Notes: generated from the letters alone by a model not told the origin. Counted from the first letter of the stretch, positions 1 to 5,820 are shown. The stretch: 6,566 nt of DNA from an uncultured Oscillospiraceae bacterium (GCA_902478455.1 CABSLJ010000140.1:1-6566), one strand, 5' to 3'. Numbers and translations: made by a program.

Positions 1-33
1 GCCGCTGTTTTCCTGAACAGGAGGGATCTGGCC

Positions 34-891
34 ATGAGCATGGAGCGTTTTGATCTTGTCCCCATGAGAGGAGAAAGAATTTCTGCAAAGCTGCTGTACA
101 TCAGTCGTTCCAAATATGAGGGCGACTGGAACAGCGTTCCACACGCCCATTATTTTGCCGAGCTTTTCTACATCACCGGCGGCGTGGGCAATTTTGTGCT
201 GGAGGGGAAGAGCTTTGAGGTACACCGGGATGATCTGATCATCATCAATCCCGACGTCAACCATACGGAGCTTTCGGTTCACGGCAGCCCGTTGGAATAC
301 ATCGTATTGGGAATTGAGGGGCTTTCCTTCCTCTTTCCCAAAAAAGGGGAAGAAATTACCCACATGGTGCGCAATTACCGCTCCCAGCGGGAAAAGCTGC
401 TGTTTTATCTGGATAATCTTATTTCGGAGATCGAGACCAAATCGGGCTATTACGAGATGGTCTGCCAGAATTTTCTGGAGCTTCTTCTGACCTGTATCAT
501 GCGCGACACCGACTTTGCCGTTTCTCAGCATCCGCTGCAAAAATCCAAGCAAAAATACTGCTGCACTGTAAAGCAGTACATAGACGACAATTTCAAGCAG
601 GACATCACGCTGGACCAGCTTGCCGGTCTCGTCCACATGAACAAGTACCATTTGGTGCATACCTTCAGCAAGGAGACGGGAATTTCCCCCATCAATTATC
701 TGATCACCAAGCGCATTGATGAAAGCATTCATCTGCTGGAGACCACCAACCACACCATAGCGGAGATTTCCGACATCGTCGGTTTTTCCTCTCAATCCTA
801 TTTCTGCCAATCCTTCAAGCGTCTCAAGGAGCTGTCTCCCAACGCCTACCGCAAGCAGTTCCAGCAGAAACAGCGTGTTCTGAACGGCTGA
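34..891 (+). CDS. AraC-family transcriptional regulator (cupin sensor + double HTH)
   Basis: Encodes a 285-residue DNA-binding regulator, the usual length for two-domain AraC/XylS proteins. Residues about 37-80 form a cupin-like sensor: HAHYFAELFYITGG is followed by a 'DDLIIINPDVNHTE' turn, as in sugar- or metabolite-binding AraC members. Residues about 175-275 form the AraC DNA-binding domain. The first helix-turn-helix is near 191-213 (ITLDQLAGLVHMNKYHLVHTF). The second is near 242-263 (IAEISDIVGFSSQSYFCQSFK), followed by the family-typical 'SPNAYRK'. The start is the ATG at 34, eight bases after AGGAGGG (19-25); an in-frame ATG two codons later is less well spaced. The gene is convergent with the rubredoxin-fprA operon, so its target is more likely upstream of the window or unlinked. 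The ligand cannot be told from sequence. The family call is secure; the regulon is unknown. Confidence 0.95.
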   Translation: MSMERFDLVPMRGERISAKLLYISRSKYEGDWNSVPHAHYFAELFYITGGVGNFVLEGKSFEVHRDDLIIINPDVNHTELSVHGSPLEYIVLGIEGLSFLFPKKGEEITHMVRNYRSQREKLLFYLDNLISEIETKSGYYEMVCQNFLELLLTCIMRDTDFAVSQHPLQKSKQKYCCTVKQYIDDNFKQDITLDQLAGLVHMNKYHLVHTFSKETGISPINYLITKRIDESIHLLETTNHTIAEISDIVGFSSQSYFCQSFKRLKELSPNAYRKQFQQKQRVLNG

Positions 892-1014
892 CGTTGTTGT
901 GCGTGGTTGATTCGGAAATCTGGAGCCGCCGGAAGACGGGTGGTTTGCGCAGAAACCAGAGGGATGGAATTTGCCGTTGCCTTGTTGTATTGTTCCCGTG
1001 TCCTTTGATTTCAT

Positions 1015-1036
1015 GTGCGGATGGTTCCGCATTTTT
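1015..1036 (+). terminator. Candidate intrinsic terminator after the AraC gene
   Basis: TGCGGA (1016-1021), loop TGGT, TCCGCA (1026-1031), then five T residues (1032-1036). A G-T pair at the base makes it 7 bp. It lies about 125 bases after the AraC stop codon on the same strand. The stem is short, so strength is uncertain. I see no gene in the rest of 892-1082. Confidence 0.5.
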
Positions 1037-1082
1037 GCTTTCCCAGGTAGAGCCAGGGCTTTGTTTCAACCCGACAGGCAGC

Positions 1083-1118
1083 AAAAAAGGCCCCCAAACG
1101 CGGCTGCGTTTGGGGGCC
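1083..1118 (-). terminator. Strong intrinsic terminator of the rubredoxin-fprA operon
   Basis: A perfect 13-bp stem, arms 1089-1101 and 1106-1118 (GGCCCCCAAACGC and its complement), closes a 4-base loop. Read on the minus strand it is followed directly by six T residues (1088-1083). It starts about 30 bases after the fprA stop codon. On the plus strand the stem is followed by TCGCTGTCTTTT, a poor U tract, so it is mainly a minus-strand terminator, though it could also hinder convergent transcription from the AraC side. Confidence 0.93.
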
Positions 1119-1148
1119 TCGCTGTCTTTTCATGAATCGGGTTGCGTG

Positions 1149-2339
1149 CTATTTCACTTCGGCAACAACCTCGAGGGCGTAAGCTTTCATGGCCTCGAGA
1201 TCGTCCTCGGTGGGCATGAAGTTGACCTTAAAGCCGTCGCCGATGAAGTGAAAGCGCAGCAGGCTCAAGCGGCTTTTGATCATCTCCACCGCCTCGCCGC
1301 TCCAGCCGAAGGAACCGAAAGCGCCGGCCGGCTTCTTGTTGACGTTGATCGCGTCGATTGACGAGAGCACGTCCCACACCACCTTGGGGGCGTCGCGGTT
1401 GATGGTGCACGAGCCGACGAGCAGAGCGTCGGCCTCTCCGATTTTGGCGGCGACGTCGGCGACCGGCGTCTCCACAAGGTCGAGCAGCTCGGCCTGTACG
1501 TCGGTCTTTTCGCCGATGGCCTCGCAGGCCGCCTCGGCGAGCAGCCGGGTGCAGCGGTAGGCGGAGGCGTAGAGGATCAGGGCCTTTTTGCCGGCCTTGG
1601 GCGCGGAGGTGCTCCAGCGCAGGTAATCGGCCTTGCGCGCCTCAATGCCTTCCTTGAGCGCCGGGCCGTGGCTCGGGCAGACGAGCTCGAGTTCGAGCTC
1701 CTTGATCTTGTCGAGACCGGCCAGCACATAGGGCTTGAAGGGGCCGAATATGCCCTGGTAGTAATAGGCGAACTGCTCGGCGTAGCGCGCGGGATAGTGG
1801 ATGTTTTCATCGAGCATGGTGGGCTCGCAGAAATGCGCGCCGAGGAAATCACAGGAGAAGAGGACCTTGTCGTCCGGGTGGTAGGTCATCATGGAGTCGG
1901 GCCAGTGCAGCATGGGCGCAACAACAAAGGAAAGGGTGGTTTCGCCGATGTTGAGGGTATCTCCCTGCTTGACCACAAGGCAGTTGAAGTCGCGGTTGAC
2001 GATGGATTTCAGGTATTTCTGCGCGGCCGCCGTACACACCACGGTGATGTTGGGGTTGAGCTCCAGCAGTTTCAGAAGGCTGCCGGAATGGTCGAGCTCG
2101 GTGTGGTTCATGATGAGATAGTCGATGGAGGCGATGTCCACCAGGCACTGGAGATTGTAGAGGTATTCGTCGAAATAGTCGTTGTGAACCGTCTCGACGA
2201 GCACGGTCTTTTTGTCTGTGATCAGGTAGGCGTTGTAGGAGGTGCCGAAGGGCGACTCCATGACGATGTCAAACACCCGCAGAGAGGGGTTGAGCACGCC
2301 GACCGAATAGACGTGATCGGATAATCTGATGGCGCTCAT
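1149..2339 (-). CDS. fprA: A-type flavoprotein / flavodiiron protein (FprA family), O2 or NO reductase
   Basis: A 396-residue cytoplasmic flavodiiron protein of the minimal class A. Such enzymes take electrons from rubredoxin and reduce O2 to water, or NO to N2O, in anaerobes. The N-terminal metallo-beta-lactamase-like domain (about 1-250) shows the diiron ligand set: H79, E81, D83, H84 in NHTELDHSGS; H145 in MLHWPDSM; D164 in SCDFLGAHF; H224 in CPSHGP. The C-terminal flavodoxin-like domain (about 253-394) begins KALILYASAYRCT, the FMN phosphate loop. There is no fused rubredoxin or flavin reductase domain. The start is the ATG at 2339, which gives the family-typical MSAIRLSDHVYSVG; an upstream in-frame ATG at 2390 would overlap the rubredoxin gene. 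The gene follows rubredoxin by 14 bases. Sequence does not decide whether O2 or NO is the main substrate. Confidence 0.96.
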   Translation of the reverse strand: MSAIRLSDHVYSVGVLNPSLRVFDIVMESPFGTSYNAYLITDKKTVLVETVHNDYFDEYLYNLQCLVDIASIDYLIMNHTELDHSGSLLKLLELNPNITVVCTAAAQKYLKSIVNRDFNCLVVKQGDTLNIGETTLSFVVAPMLHWPDSMMTYHPDDKVLFSCDFLGAHFCEPTMLDENIHYPARYAEQFAYYYQGIFGPFKPYVLAGLDKIKELELELVCPSHGPALKEGIEARKADYLRWSTSAPKAGKKALILYASAYRCTRLLAEAACEAIGEKTDVQAELLDLVETPVADVAAKIGEADALLVGSCTINRDAPKVVWDVLSSIDAINVNKKPAGAFGSFGWSGEAVEMIKSRLSLLRFHFIGDGFKVNFMPTEDDLEAMKAYALEVVAEVK

Positions 2340-2346
2340 ATGGGTT

Positions 2347-2355
2347 CCCGTCCTT
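2347..2355 (-). promoter_or_regulatory. Ribosome binding site of fprA, overlapping the rubredoxin stop
   Basis: On the minus strand the rubredoxin TAA stop (2356-2354) runs straight into AAGGACGGG (2355-2347), which precedes the fprA ATG at 2339. This supports the ATG at 2339 over the upstream one, and suggests that ribosomes finishing rubredoxin help initiation on fprA. The match is AAGGA, not the full AGGAGG, and its spacing of 11 bases is slightly long. Confidence 0.65.
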
Positions 2356-2512
2356 ACTCTTGCGAAAATTCGTCCTTGCCTACGCCGCACAGCGGGCAGA
2401 CCCAGTCCTCGGGGAGGTTTTCAAAGGGGGTGCCGGGGGCGATGCCGTTGTCCGGATCGCCGGCTTCGGGATCGTACACATAACCGCAGATATTGCACAC
2501 ATATTTTTCCAT
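2354..2512 (-). CDS. rub: Rubredoxin
   Basis: A 52-residue, single-iron electron carrier of standard length. The Fe(SCys)4 site is complete: C6 and C9 in VCNICGYVYDP, C39 and C42 in WVCPLCGVGKDEF. The conserved aromatic core and the 'DPDNGIAPGTPFENLPEDW' centre are present. The start is the ATG at 2512, seven bases after AAGGAG (2525-2520 on the minus strand). An open frame continues upstream to 2710, but that extension crosses the promoter and has no family similarity. Rubredoxin is the first gene of the operon and fprA follows after 14 bases, so it is very likely the direct electron donor of the flavodiiron protein. The reductase that would recharge it is not in the window. Confidence 0.97.
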   Translation of the reverse strand: MEKYVCNICGYVYDPEAGDPDNGIAPGTPFENLPEDWVCPLCGVGKDEFSQE

Positions 2513-2537
2513 AGTGATTCTCCTTTTCCTTTTTATG

Positions 2538-2567
2538 ATTTCCCTCCGGGACCGGCCCGGCGGAAAT
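2538..2567 (-). promoter_or_regulatory. GC-rich hairpin in the rubredoxin leader
   Basis: Inverted repeat with ATTTCC (2538-2543) against GGAAAT (2562-2567), and CCGGG (2546-2550) against CCCGG (2556-2560) inside it, leaving a 5-base loop and a small internal loop. It lies in the untranslated leader between the promoter and the rubredoxin ribosome binding site at 2520-2525. No run of T follows on the minus strand, so it is not a classic terminator; mRNA stabilisation is a possible role. Confidence 0.5.
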
Positions 2568-2573
2568 TTTGTA

Positions 2574-2589
2574 AATCCTTGGCAGGATT
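2574..2589. repeat. Perfect 6-bp inverted repeat at the predicted rubredoxin transcript start
   Basis: AATCCT (2574-2579), four-base spacer TGGC, AGGATT (2584-2589). It lies just downstream of the rubredoxin -10 box (2598-2603), at roughly +2 to +18 of the expected transcript. That place suits a repressor operator or a small 5' hairpin. The function is inferred only from position and symmetry. Confidence 0.5.
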
Positions 2590-2597
2590 CTAGACTT

Positions 2598-2626
2598 ATT
2601 CTAACCGGATCGATCGGCATTGTCAA
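2598..2626 (-). promoter_or_regulatory. Sigma-A promoter of the rubredoxin-fprA operon
   Basis: On the minus strand TTGACA (2626-2621) is followed after exactly 17 bases by TAGAAT (2603-2598). That is a perfect -35 box and a 5-of-6 -10 box. The expected transcript start is near 2591, giving a leader of about 80 bases before the rubredoxin ATG. The -35 box lies inside the left arm of a longer palindrome (2620-2659), so regulator access to the promoter is plausible. Confidence 0.85.
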
Positions 2627-2659
2627 CGTTCCGGGGGAATTTGCCGGAAAAGTTGACAA
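2620..2659. repeat. 40-bp imperfect palindrome between the divergent operons
   Basis: TTGTCAAC (2620-2627) and GTTGACAA (2652-2659) are perfect 8-base inverted arms. Inside them the symmetry continues as TTCCGG (2629-2634) against CCGGAAA (2644-2650), with one mismatch and one bulge. The left arm contains the -35 box of the rubredoxin promoter; the right arm contains the same TTGACA hexamer facing the other operon. It may be an operator for a dimeric regulator or simply paired -35 boxes. Confidence 0.7.
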
Positions 2660-2675
2660 AAAGTTCACAAACCCC

Positions 2676-2704
2676 TGTTCAGAGCGGATGAAATATGGTA
2701 CGAT
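2676..2704 (+). promoter_or_regulatory. Candidate promoter of the membrane-protein/M20 operon
   Basis: TGGTACGAT (2696-2704) is an extended -10 element (TGn followed by TACGAT, 4 of 6 to TATAAT). The hexamer 17 bases upstream, TGTTCA (2676-2681), matches TTGACA at only three positions. A perfect TTGACA lies at 2653-2658, but nothing like a -10 box sits 15-19 bases after it. The expected transcript would start near 2711, about 60 bases before the first gene. Confidence 0.4.
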
Positions 2705-2760
2705 AAACATGATTTGTCAGGGTCGTTCGGCTCTGAGCGTCAACCTCATCCAGTCAAAAC

Positions 2761-2767
2761 AAGGAGG
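2761..2767 (+). promoter_or_regulatory. Ribosome binding site fixing a TTG start
   Basis: AAGGAGG sits seven bases before the TTG at 2775, in frame with the first membrane protein. This full-strength site favours TTG over the in-frame ATG at 2799, which lacks such a site, and over upstream ATGs at 2493 and near 2709, which lie before or at the presumed transcript start. Confidence 0.85.
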
Positions 2768-2774
2768 AATTTGC

Positions 2775-3530
2775 TTGGACTTTAAAAACAGCACCTTTAT
2801 GTTCATCCTGGGCGGGATTGTCGGCGTCTTTGTCATTGCGCAGTCGCTCTTTTTCCTGATCCGCGCCTACCGACGCGGCAAAGCGCTGGGAATGAAGACG
2901 GGCGTTTTGAAAAAGACCGTGCTTTCCAGCTCGGTCTTCGCCATTGTGCCCTCCGTCTCCATTCTGCTGGGCGTCATCACCCTGAGTTCGGCGCTGGGGC
3001 TGCCGTTGCCGTGGATTCGCCTGAGCGTGCTCGGGGCGGTCACCTATGAGATTCCCGCCGCGACCGCTGCGGCCGGCGCGCTGGGACAGAGCATCTCTTC
3101 GCCGATTGCCGATCCCACGACCTTCAACGCCGTCGCCTGGGTCATGACTCTGGGCTGCATCACTCCGATTATCATTATACCCCTGTTCCTCAAGAAGATT
3201 CAGGGCGGTATTTCAAAAATTCAGAAAAAGGACAGCAGATGGGGAGAATTGTTCCTGACGGCCCTCTTTTTGGGCATGATTTCCGCTTTTTTGGGGATGG
3301 GCATCGGCGACGGCCTGCTTTCCATCCTCACCCTTCTGAGCTCGGCGCTGATCATGGGCGTCTGCGGCCTGCTCATCAAAAAGGCCAAATGGGCGTGGCT
3401 GGAGAATTTTGCACTGCCCATCAGCATGCTCGGAGCCATGGCGCTCGCCGTGCTGTACGCCAACGTGCTGCCGGCCGACCTGCTGCCCGCTGATTTGCTC
3501 AAGACGCTTGTGGAAGGAGGCATCCGGTAA
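2775..3530 (+). CDS. Polytopic membrane protein, resembles DUF5058 family
   Basis: A 251-residue integral membrane protein. Hydrophobic segments lie at about 8-30, 50-72, 119-139, 157-176, 180-201 and 211-232, so about six helices. A basic loop (RAYRRGKALGMKTGVLKK) follows the first helix and another (LKKIQGGISKIQKKDSR) follows the third. The intervening 'YEIPAATAAAGALGQSISSP' stretch (91-110) looks like a conserved re-entrant or pore region. From memory it resembles DUF5058, a family of unknown function, with moderate certainty. The start is TTG at 2775, after AAGGAGG; the open frame extends upstream but loses membrane-protein character. The C-terminal tail carries a tandem LPADLLPADLL. Its stop overlaps the next gene's ATG by one base, so the two are probably made in fixed ratio and may form one complex. 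A transport role is inferred, not shown. Confidence 0.8.
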   Translation: MDFKNSTFMFILGGIVGVFVIAQSLFFLIRAYRRGKALGMKTGVLKKTVLSSSVFAIVPSVSILLGVITLSSALGLPLPWIRLSVLGAVTYEIPAATAAAGALGQSISSPIADPTTFNAVAWVMTLGCITPIIIIPLFLKKIQGGISKIQKKDSRWGELFLTALFLGMISAFLGMGIGDGLLSILTLLSSALIMGVCGLLIKKAKWAWLENFALPISMLGAMALAVLYANVLPADLLPADLLKTLVEGGIR

Positions 3531-4189
3531 TGAGAGACAGGGATTATAATGCGCTGACCCACACCTACGGCCGTATCTGGATGGTCACCGCCTTGGTGAT
3601 GATGCTCATGGTGCCGGTTTCCATGTGCATTTACTTCGGCGCCTGGCCGGACTTTCTTTCGGTGCTCAAGGGCCTGCTCGGCGTTGCGCCGGTCTACTGG
3701 ACCGTCTGCACCATTGAAGTGTTCACCTACGCCCCCATGCTGGGCAGCGGCGGCACCTACCTTGCCTTCGTGACCGGCAACATCACCAACCTCAAAGCGC
3801 CCGCGGCCATCAACGCTATGGAGGCGGCCGAGGTCAAGCCGGGCAGCGAGGAGGGGGAGATCATCTCCACCATCGCCATCGCCTCCACCTCCATCGTGAC
3901 CACCGTCATCCTGGCGCTGGGCGTGCTGCTTTTTGCCCAGCTTTCCCCCATCCTCAGTTCACCGGCGCTGGCGCCCGCCTTCAAGATGGTGCTGCCCGCC
4001 CTCTTCGGCGGTTTGGGAGTCGTCTATGTTGCGAAGAACTGGAAGCTGGCCGTGACGCCGCTTGTGGTGATGATCGCTGTCTTTCTCATCGTGCCGAGTC
4101 TGGCGAGTTCGGTGAGCGTTCTGGTGCCGGTGGGCGCTTTGATTTCCATCGGCGCGGCGCGTATTCTGTATAAAAAGAACCTGGTCTGA
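3530..4189 (+). CDS. Polytopic membrane protein, partner of the preceding gene; function unknown
   Basis: A 219-residue integral membrane protein that I cannot assign to a named family. Hydrophobic segments lie at about 16-36, 48-66, 116-138, 150-168, 172-192 and 194-211. The most striking feature is a polar, glycine-rich stretch, GSGGTYLAFVTGNITNLKAP (72-91), followed by an acidic loop (AMEAAEVKPGSEEGE, 96-110). Such a motif between helices looks like a substrate or ion site. The start is the ATG at 3530, sharing its A with the TAA of the previous gene, with AAGGAGG at 3514-3520, nine bases upstream. The overlap implies translational coupling and probably a two-subunit membrane complex. A M20 peptidase follows 74 bases later, suggesting uptake of an amide-bonded amino acid or peptide. 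That link rests on gene order only. Confidence 0.8.
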   Translation: MRDRDYNALTHTYGRIWMVTALVMMLMVPVSMCIYFGAWPDFLSVLKGLLGVAPVYWTVCTIEVFTYAPMLGSGGTYLAFVTGNITNLKAPAAINAMEAAEVKPGSEEGEIISTIAIASTSIVTTVILALGVLLFAQLSPILSSPALAPAFKMVLPALFGGLGVVYVAKNWKLAVTPLVVMIAVFLIVPSLASSVSVLVPVGALISIGAARILYKKNLV

Positions 4190-4215
4190 ACGGGTGCTGT
4201 ATTTTAGATGAGACA

Positions 4216-4241
4216 GGGGAGAAGGGGGCGCCCTTTTCCCC
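4216..4241 (+). promoter_or_regulatory. Intercistronic hairpin before the M20 peptidase
   Basis: GGGGAGAAGGG (4216-4226), loop GGCG, CCCTTTTCCCC (4231-4241): an 11-bp stem with one G-T pair. No run of T follows on either strand (GTAGTAAGAAAGG on plus), so it does not look like an intrinsic terminator. It lies just upstream of the ribosome binding site of the peptidase and could set message stability or relative expression between the membrane proteins and the enzyme. Confidence 0.55.
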
Positions 4242-4263
4242 GTAGTAAGAAAGGAAATGTTTT

Positions 4264-5700
4264 ATGCCGGCTCTTTGGATCATCCTGGGTCTTGTGGTCC
4301 TGTTTCTTTTGGTGATCGTCGTGCGCGCGCTGCTTTTCCGCCCGCCTGTCGGCAAGGCAAGCGGGAGCGCCGCCGCAAGGATCGACGGCGCCGCCGCGAC
4401 CGAGCACCTGGCGCGCATGGTGCGCATCCCGACCGTTTCCAGCCGGGATCCCGCCCGTATGGACCTTGCGCAGTTCCGTGCCTTTGAGGAGCTTTTGATG
4501 GAGCTCTACCCCAACGTGCACCGGACCTGCCCGCGCGAAAAACTGGGGCGGACCGCCCTGCTCTACCACTGGAAGGGAAAGCAGGCGGGGGACCCCACAG
4601 TGCTGATGGCCCATTACGACGTTGTGCCCGCTTCCGGCGACGGCTGGGAGCAGCCTCCCTTCTGCGGCGAGGTGATCGACGGCGTCCTGTGGGGCCGCGG
4701 CACGCTGGACACCAAAAGCACCCTCTGCGGCATCCTGGAGGCCGCAGAGGCGCTCATCGCCTCCGGCTTTCAGCCCGAGCGGGATATTTACCTCTCCTTT
4801 TCGGGCGATGAGGAGACCATGGGGCCGAGCGCGCCGGCCGTCGTAGATGCGCTTGAAAAGCGGGGGATCAGGCCCGCCCTGGTGCTCGACGAGGGCGGCG
4901 CCATTGTCGAGCACATGTTTCCTGGCGTCAAACGGCCGTGCGCTGTGGTCGGCATCGGCGAAAAGGGCATTATGGACATGGAATTCACCGTGAAAAGCAA
5001 GGGAGGCCATGCTTCCGCGCCTCCTCCCGGCAGCCCCATTCCCGTGCTGGCGGAAGCGGTGAGAAGCATGGAGAAGAAGCCCTTTAAAGCGGTGCTGACC
5101 CCGGCCGCCGCCGAGATGTTCGACACGCTGGGCCGCCACTCCTCCTTTGCCTATAAGCTGCTCTTTGCCAATCTCTGGTGCTTCCTGCCGCTGCTCAAGC
5201 TCATCTGCACCAAAACGGGCGGCGAGCTCAACGCCCTCATGCGCACCACCTGCGCCTTCACCATGATGGAGGGCAGCCCGGCCGTCAACGTTCTGCCGCA
5301 GCAGGCAAAGATCACGGCCAACCTTCGGCTGGTGCGGGGGGATACCGTGGAGAGCGCGACCGAATATCTGAGAAAGACAATCGACAATCCCCGCGTGGAG
5401 CTGCATGTGGCCATGGGGATGAATCCTTCCCCATATGCCGACACCGGCAGCCCCGCCTGGGCGGTGGTCAAAGAGGCCATTGAAGCGACCTGGCCGGAGG
5501 CCGTCGTCTCTCCTTATATGATGGTGGCCTGCAGCGATTCGCGCCATTTCTGCCGGATTTGCGACAACGTGCTGCGCTTTTCCGCCATGCCCCTTTCCAA
5601 GGAGGAGCGCGCCTCCATCCACGGAATCAATGAAAAAATCCCGGTGGATAAGATCAAAACGGCGGCGGAATTCTTTTCCCGCGTGATTCAGAAGTGCTGA
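4264..5700 (+). CDS. Membrane-anchored M20-family zinc metallopeptidase (CPS1/PM20D1-like)
   Basis: A 478-residue dizinc amidohydrolase of the M20 carboxypeptidase/aminoacylase group, which cleaves dipeptides or N-acyl amino acids. Catalytic features are intact: H117 and D119 in MAHYDVVP, D149 in GRGTLDTK, general base E183 with E184 in SGDEETMG, D209 in LDEGG, and H453 in SIHGINEKI. The lid/dimerisation domain runs from about 243 to 375 and contains GGHASAPPPGSP. The large body and N-terminal helix resemble yeast Cps1 and mammalian PM20D1 more than short bacterial PepT or ArgE. Residues 3-24 form a single hydrophobic anchor. R21, R26 and K31 after it and no charge before it suggest a cytoplasmic catalytic domain. 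The start is ATG 4264, with AAAGGAAA (4250-4257) upstream. It is probably the third gene of the operon. Its exact substrate is unknown. Confidence 0.93.
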   Translation: MPALWIILGLVVLFLLVIVVRALLFRPPVGKASGSAAARIDGAAATEHLARMVRIPTVSSRDPARMDLAQFRAFEELLMELYPNVHRTCPREKLGRTALLYHWKGKQAGDPTVLMAHYDVVPASGDGWEQPPFCGEVIDGVLWGRGTLDTKSTLCGILEAAEALIASGFQPERDIYLSFSGDEETMGPSAPAVVDALEKRGIRPALVLDEGGAIVEHMFPGVKRPCAVVGIGEKGIMDMEFTVKSKGGHASAPPPGSPIPVLAEAVRSMEKKPFKAVLTPAAAEMFDTLGRHSSFAYKLLFANLWCFLPLLKLICTKTGGELNALMRTTCAFTMMEGSPAVNVLPQQAKITANLRLVRGDTVESATEYLRKTIDNPRVELHVAMGMNPSPYADTGSPAWAVVKEAIEATWPEAVVSPYMMVACSDSRHFCRICDNVLRFSAMPLSKEERASIHGINEKIPVDKIKTAAEFFSRVIQKC

Positions 5701-5775
5701 ACTCCTTTTTCTGTATCTTTTTGAAAGAAAATCCAAAAAAGTTTGAAAAAACAGCAATTTATCCCACTGAAGCAT

Positions 5776-5807
5776 TTGAAATCTTAACGTTGTTGTGGTA
5801 GTATAAT
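5776..5807 (+). promoter_or_regulatory. Candidate promoter of the zinc-ribbon membrane protein gene
   Basis: TATAAT (5802-5807) is a perfect -10 box in an AT-rich stretch. The best upstream hexamer is TTGAAA (5776-5781), but the 20-base gap is longer than the usual 16-18, so the -35 assignment is weak. The expected start near 5814 leaves a leader of about 70 bases. The rest of the gap 5701-5775 holds only AT-rich sequence. Confidence 0.6.
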
Positions 5808-5820
5808 AGCACATAGAAAA

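Noticed and set aside
894..1361. 155-codon plus-strand open frame after the AraC gene
   Set aside because: It crosses both the terminator and the 3' end of fprA and lacks a plausible product.
1668..2324. 218-codon plus-strand open frame opposite fprA
   Set aside because: Shadow of fprA: biased valine/glutamate/glycine composition, no domain, and a gene with complete diiron ligands on the other strand.
2653..2681. TTGACA at 2653 as the -35 box of a plus-strand promoter
   Set aside because: No acceptable -10 hexamer lies 15-19 bases downstream; the extended -10 at 2696-2704 is better placed.
2493..2774. N-terminal extension of the first membrane protein
   Set aside because: It overlaps the rubredoxin gene and promoter region, has no membrane or family character, and a strong ribosome binding site marks the TTG at 2775.
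5701..5756. Possible terminator in the T- and A-runs after the peptidase
   Set aside because: Only weak AT pairing (CTTTTT with AAAAAAG) can form and there is no GC stem followed by a T run.
4204..5814. 536-codon open frame on the minus strand opposite the M20 peptidase
   Set aside because: It is antisense to a gene with intact catalytic motifs; its translation is rich in H, G, R and A as expected from a GC-rich shadow frame, and it has no recognisable domain.
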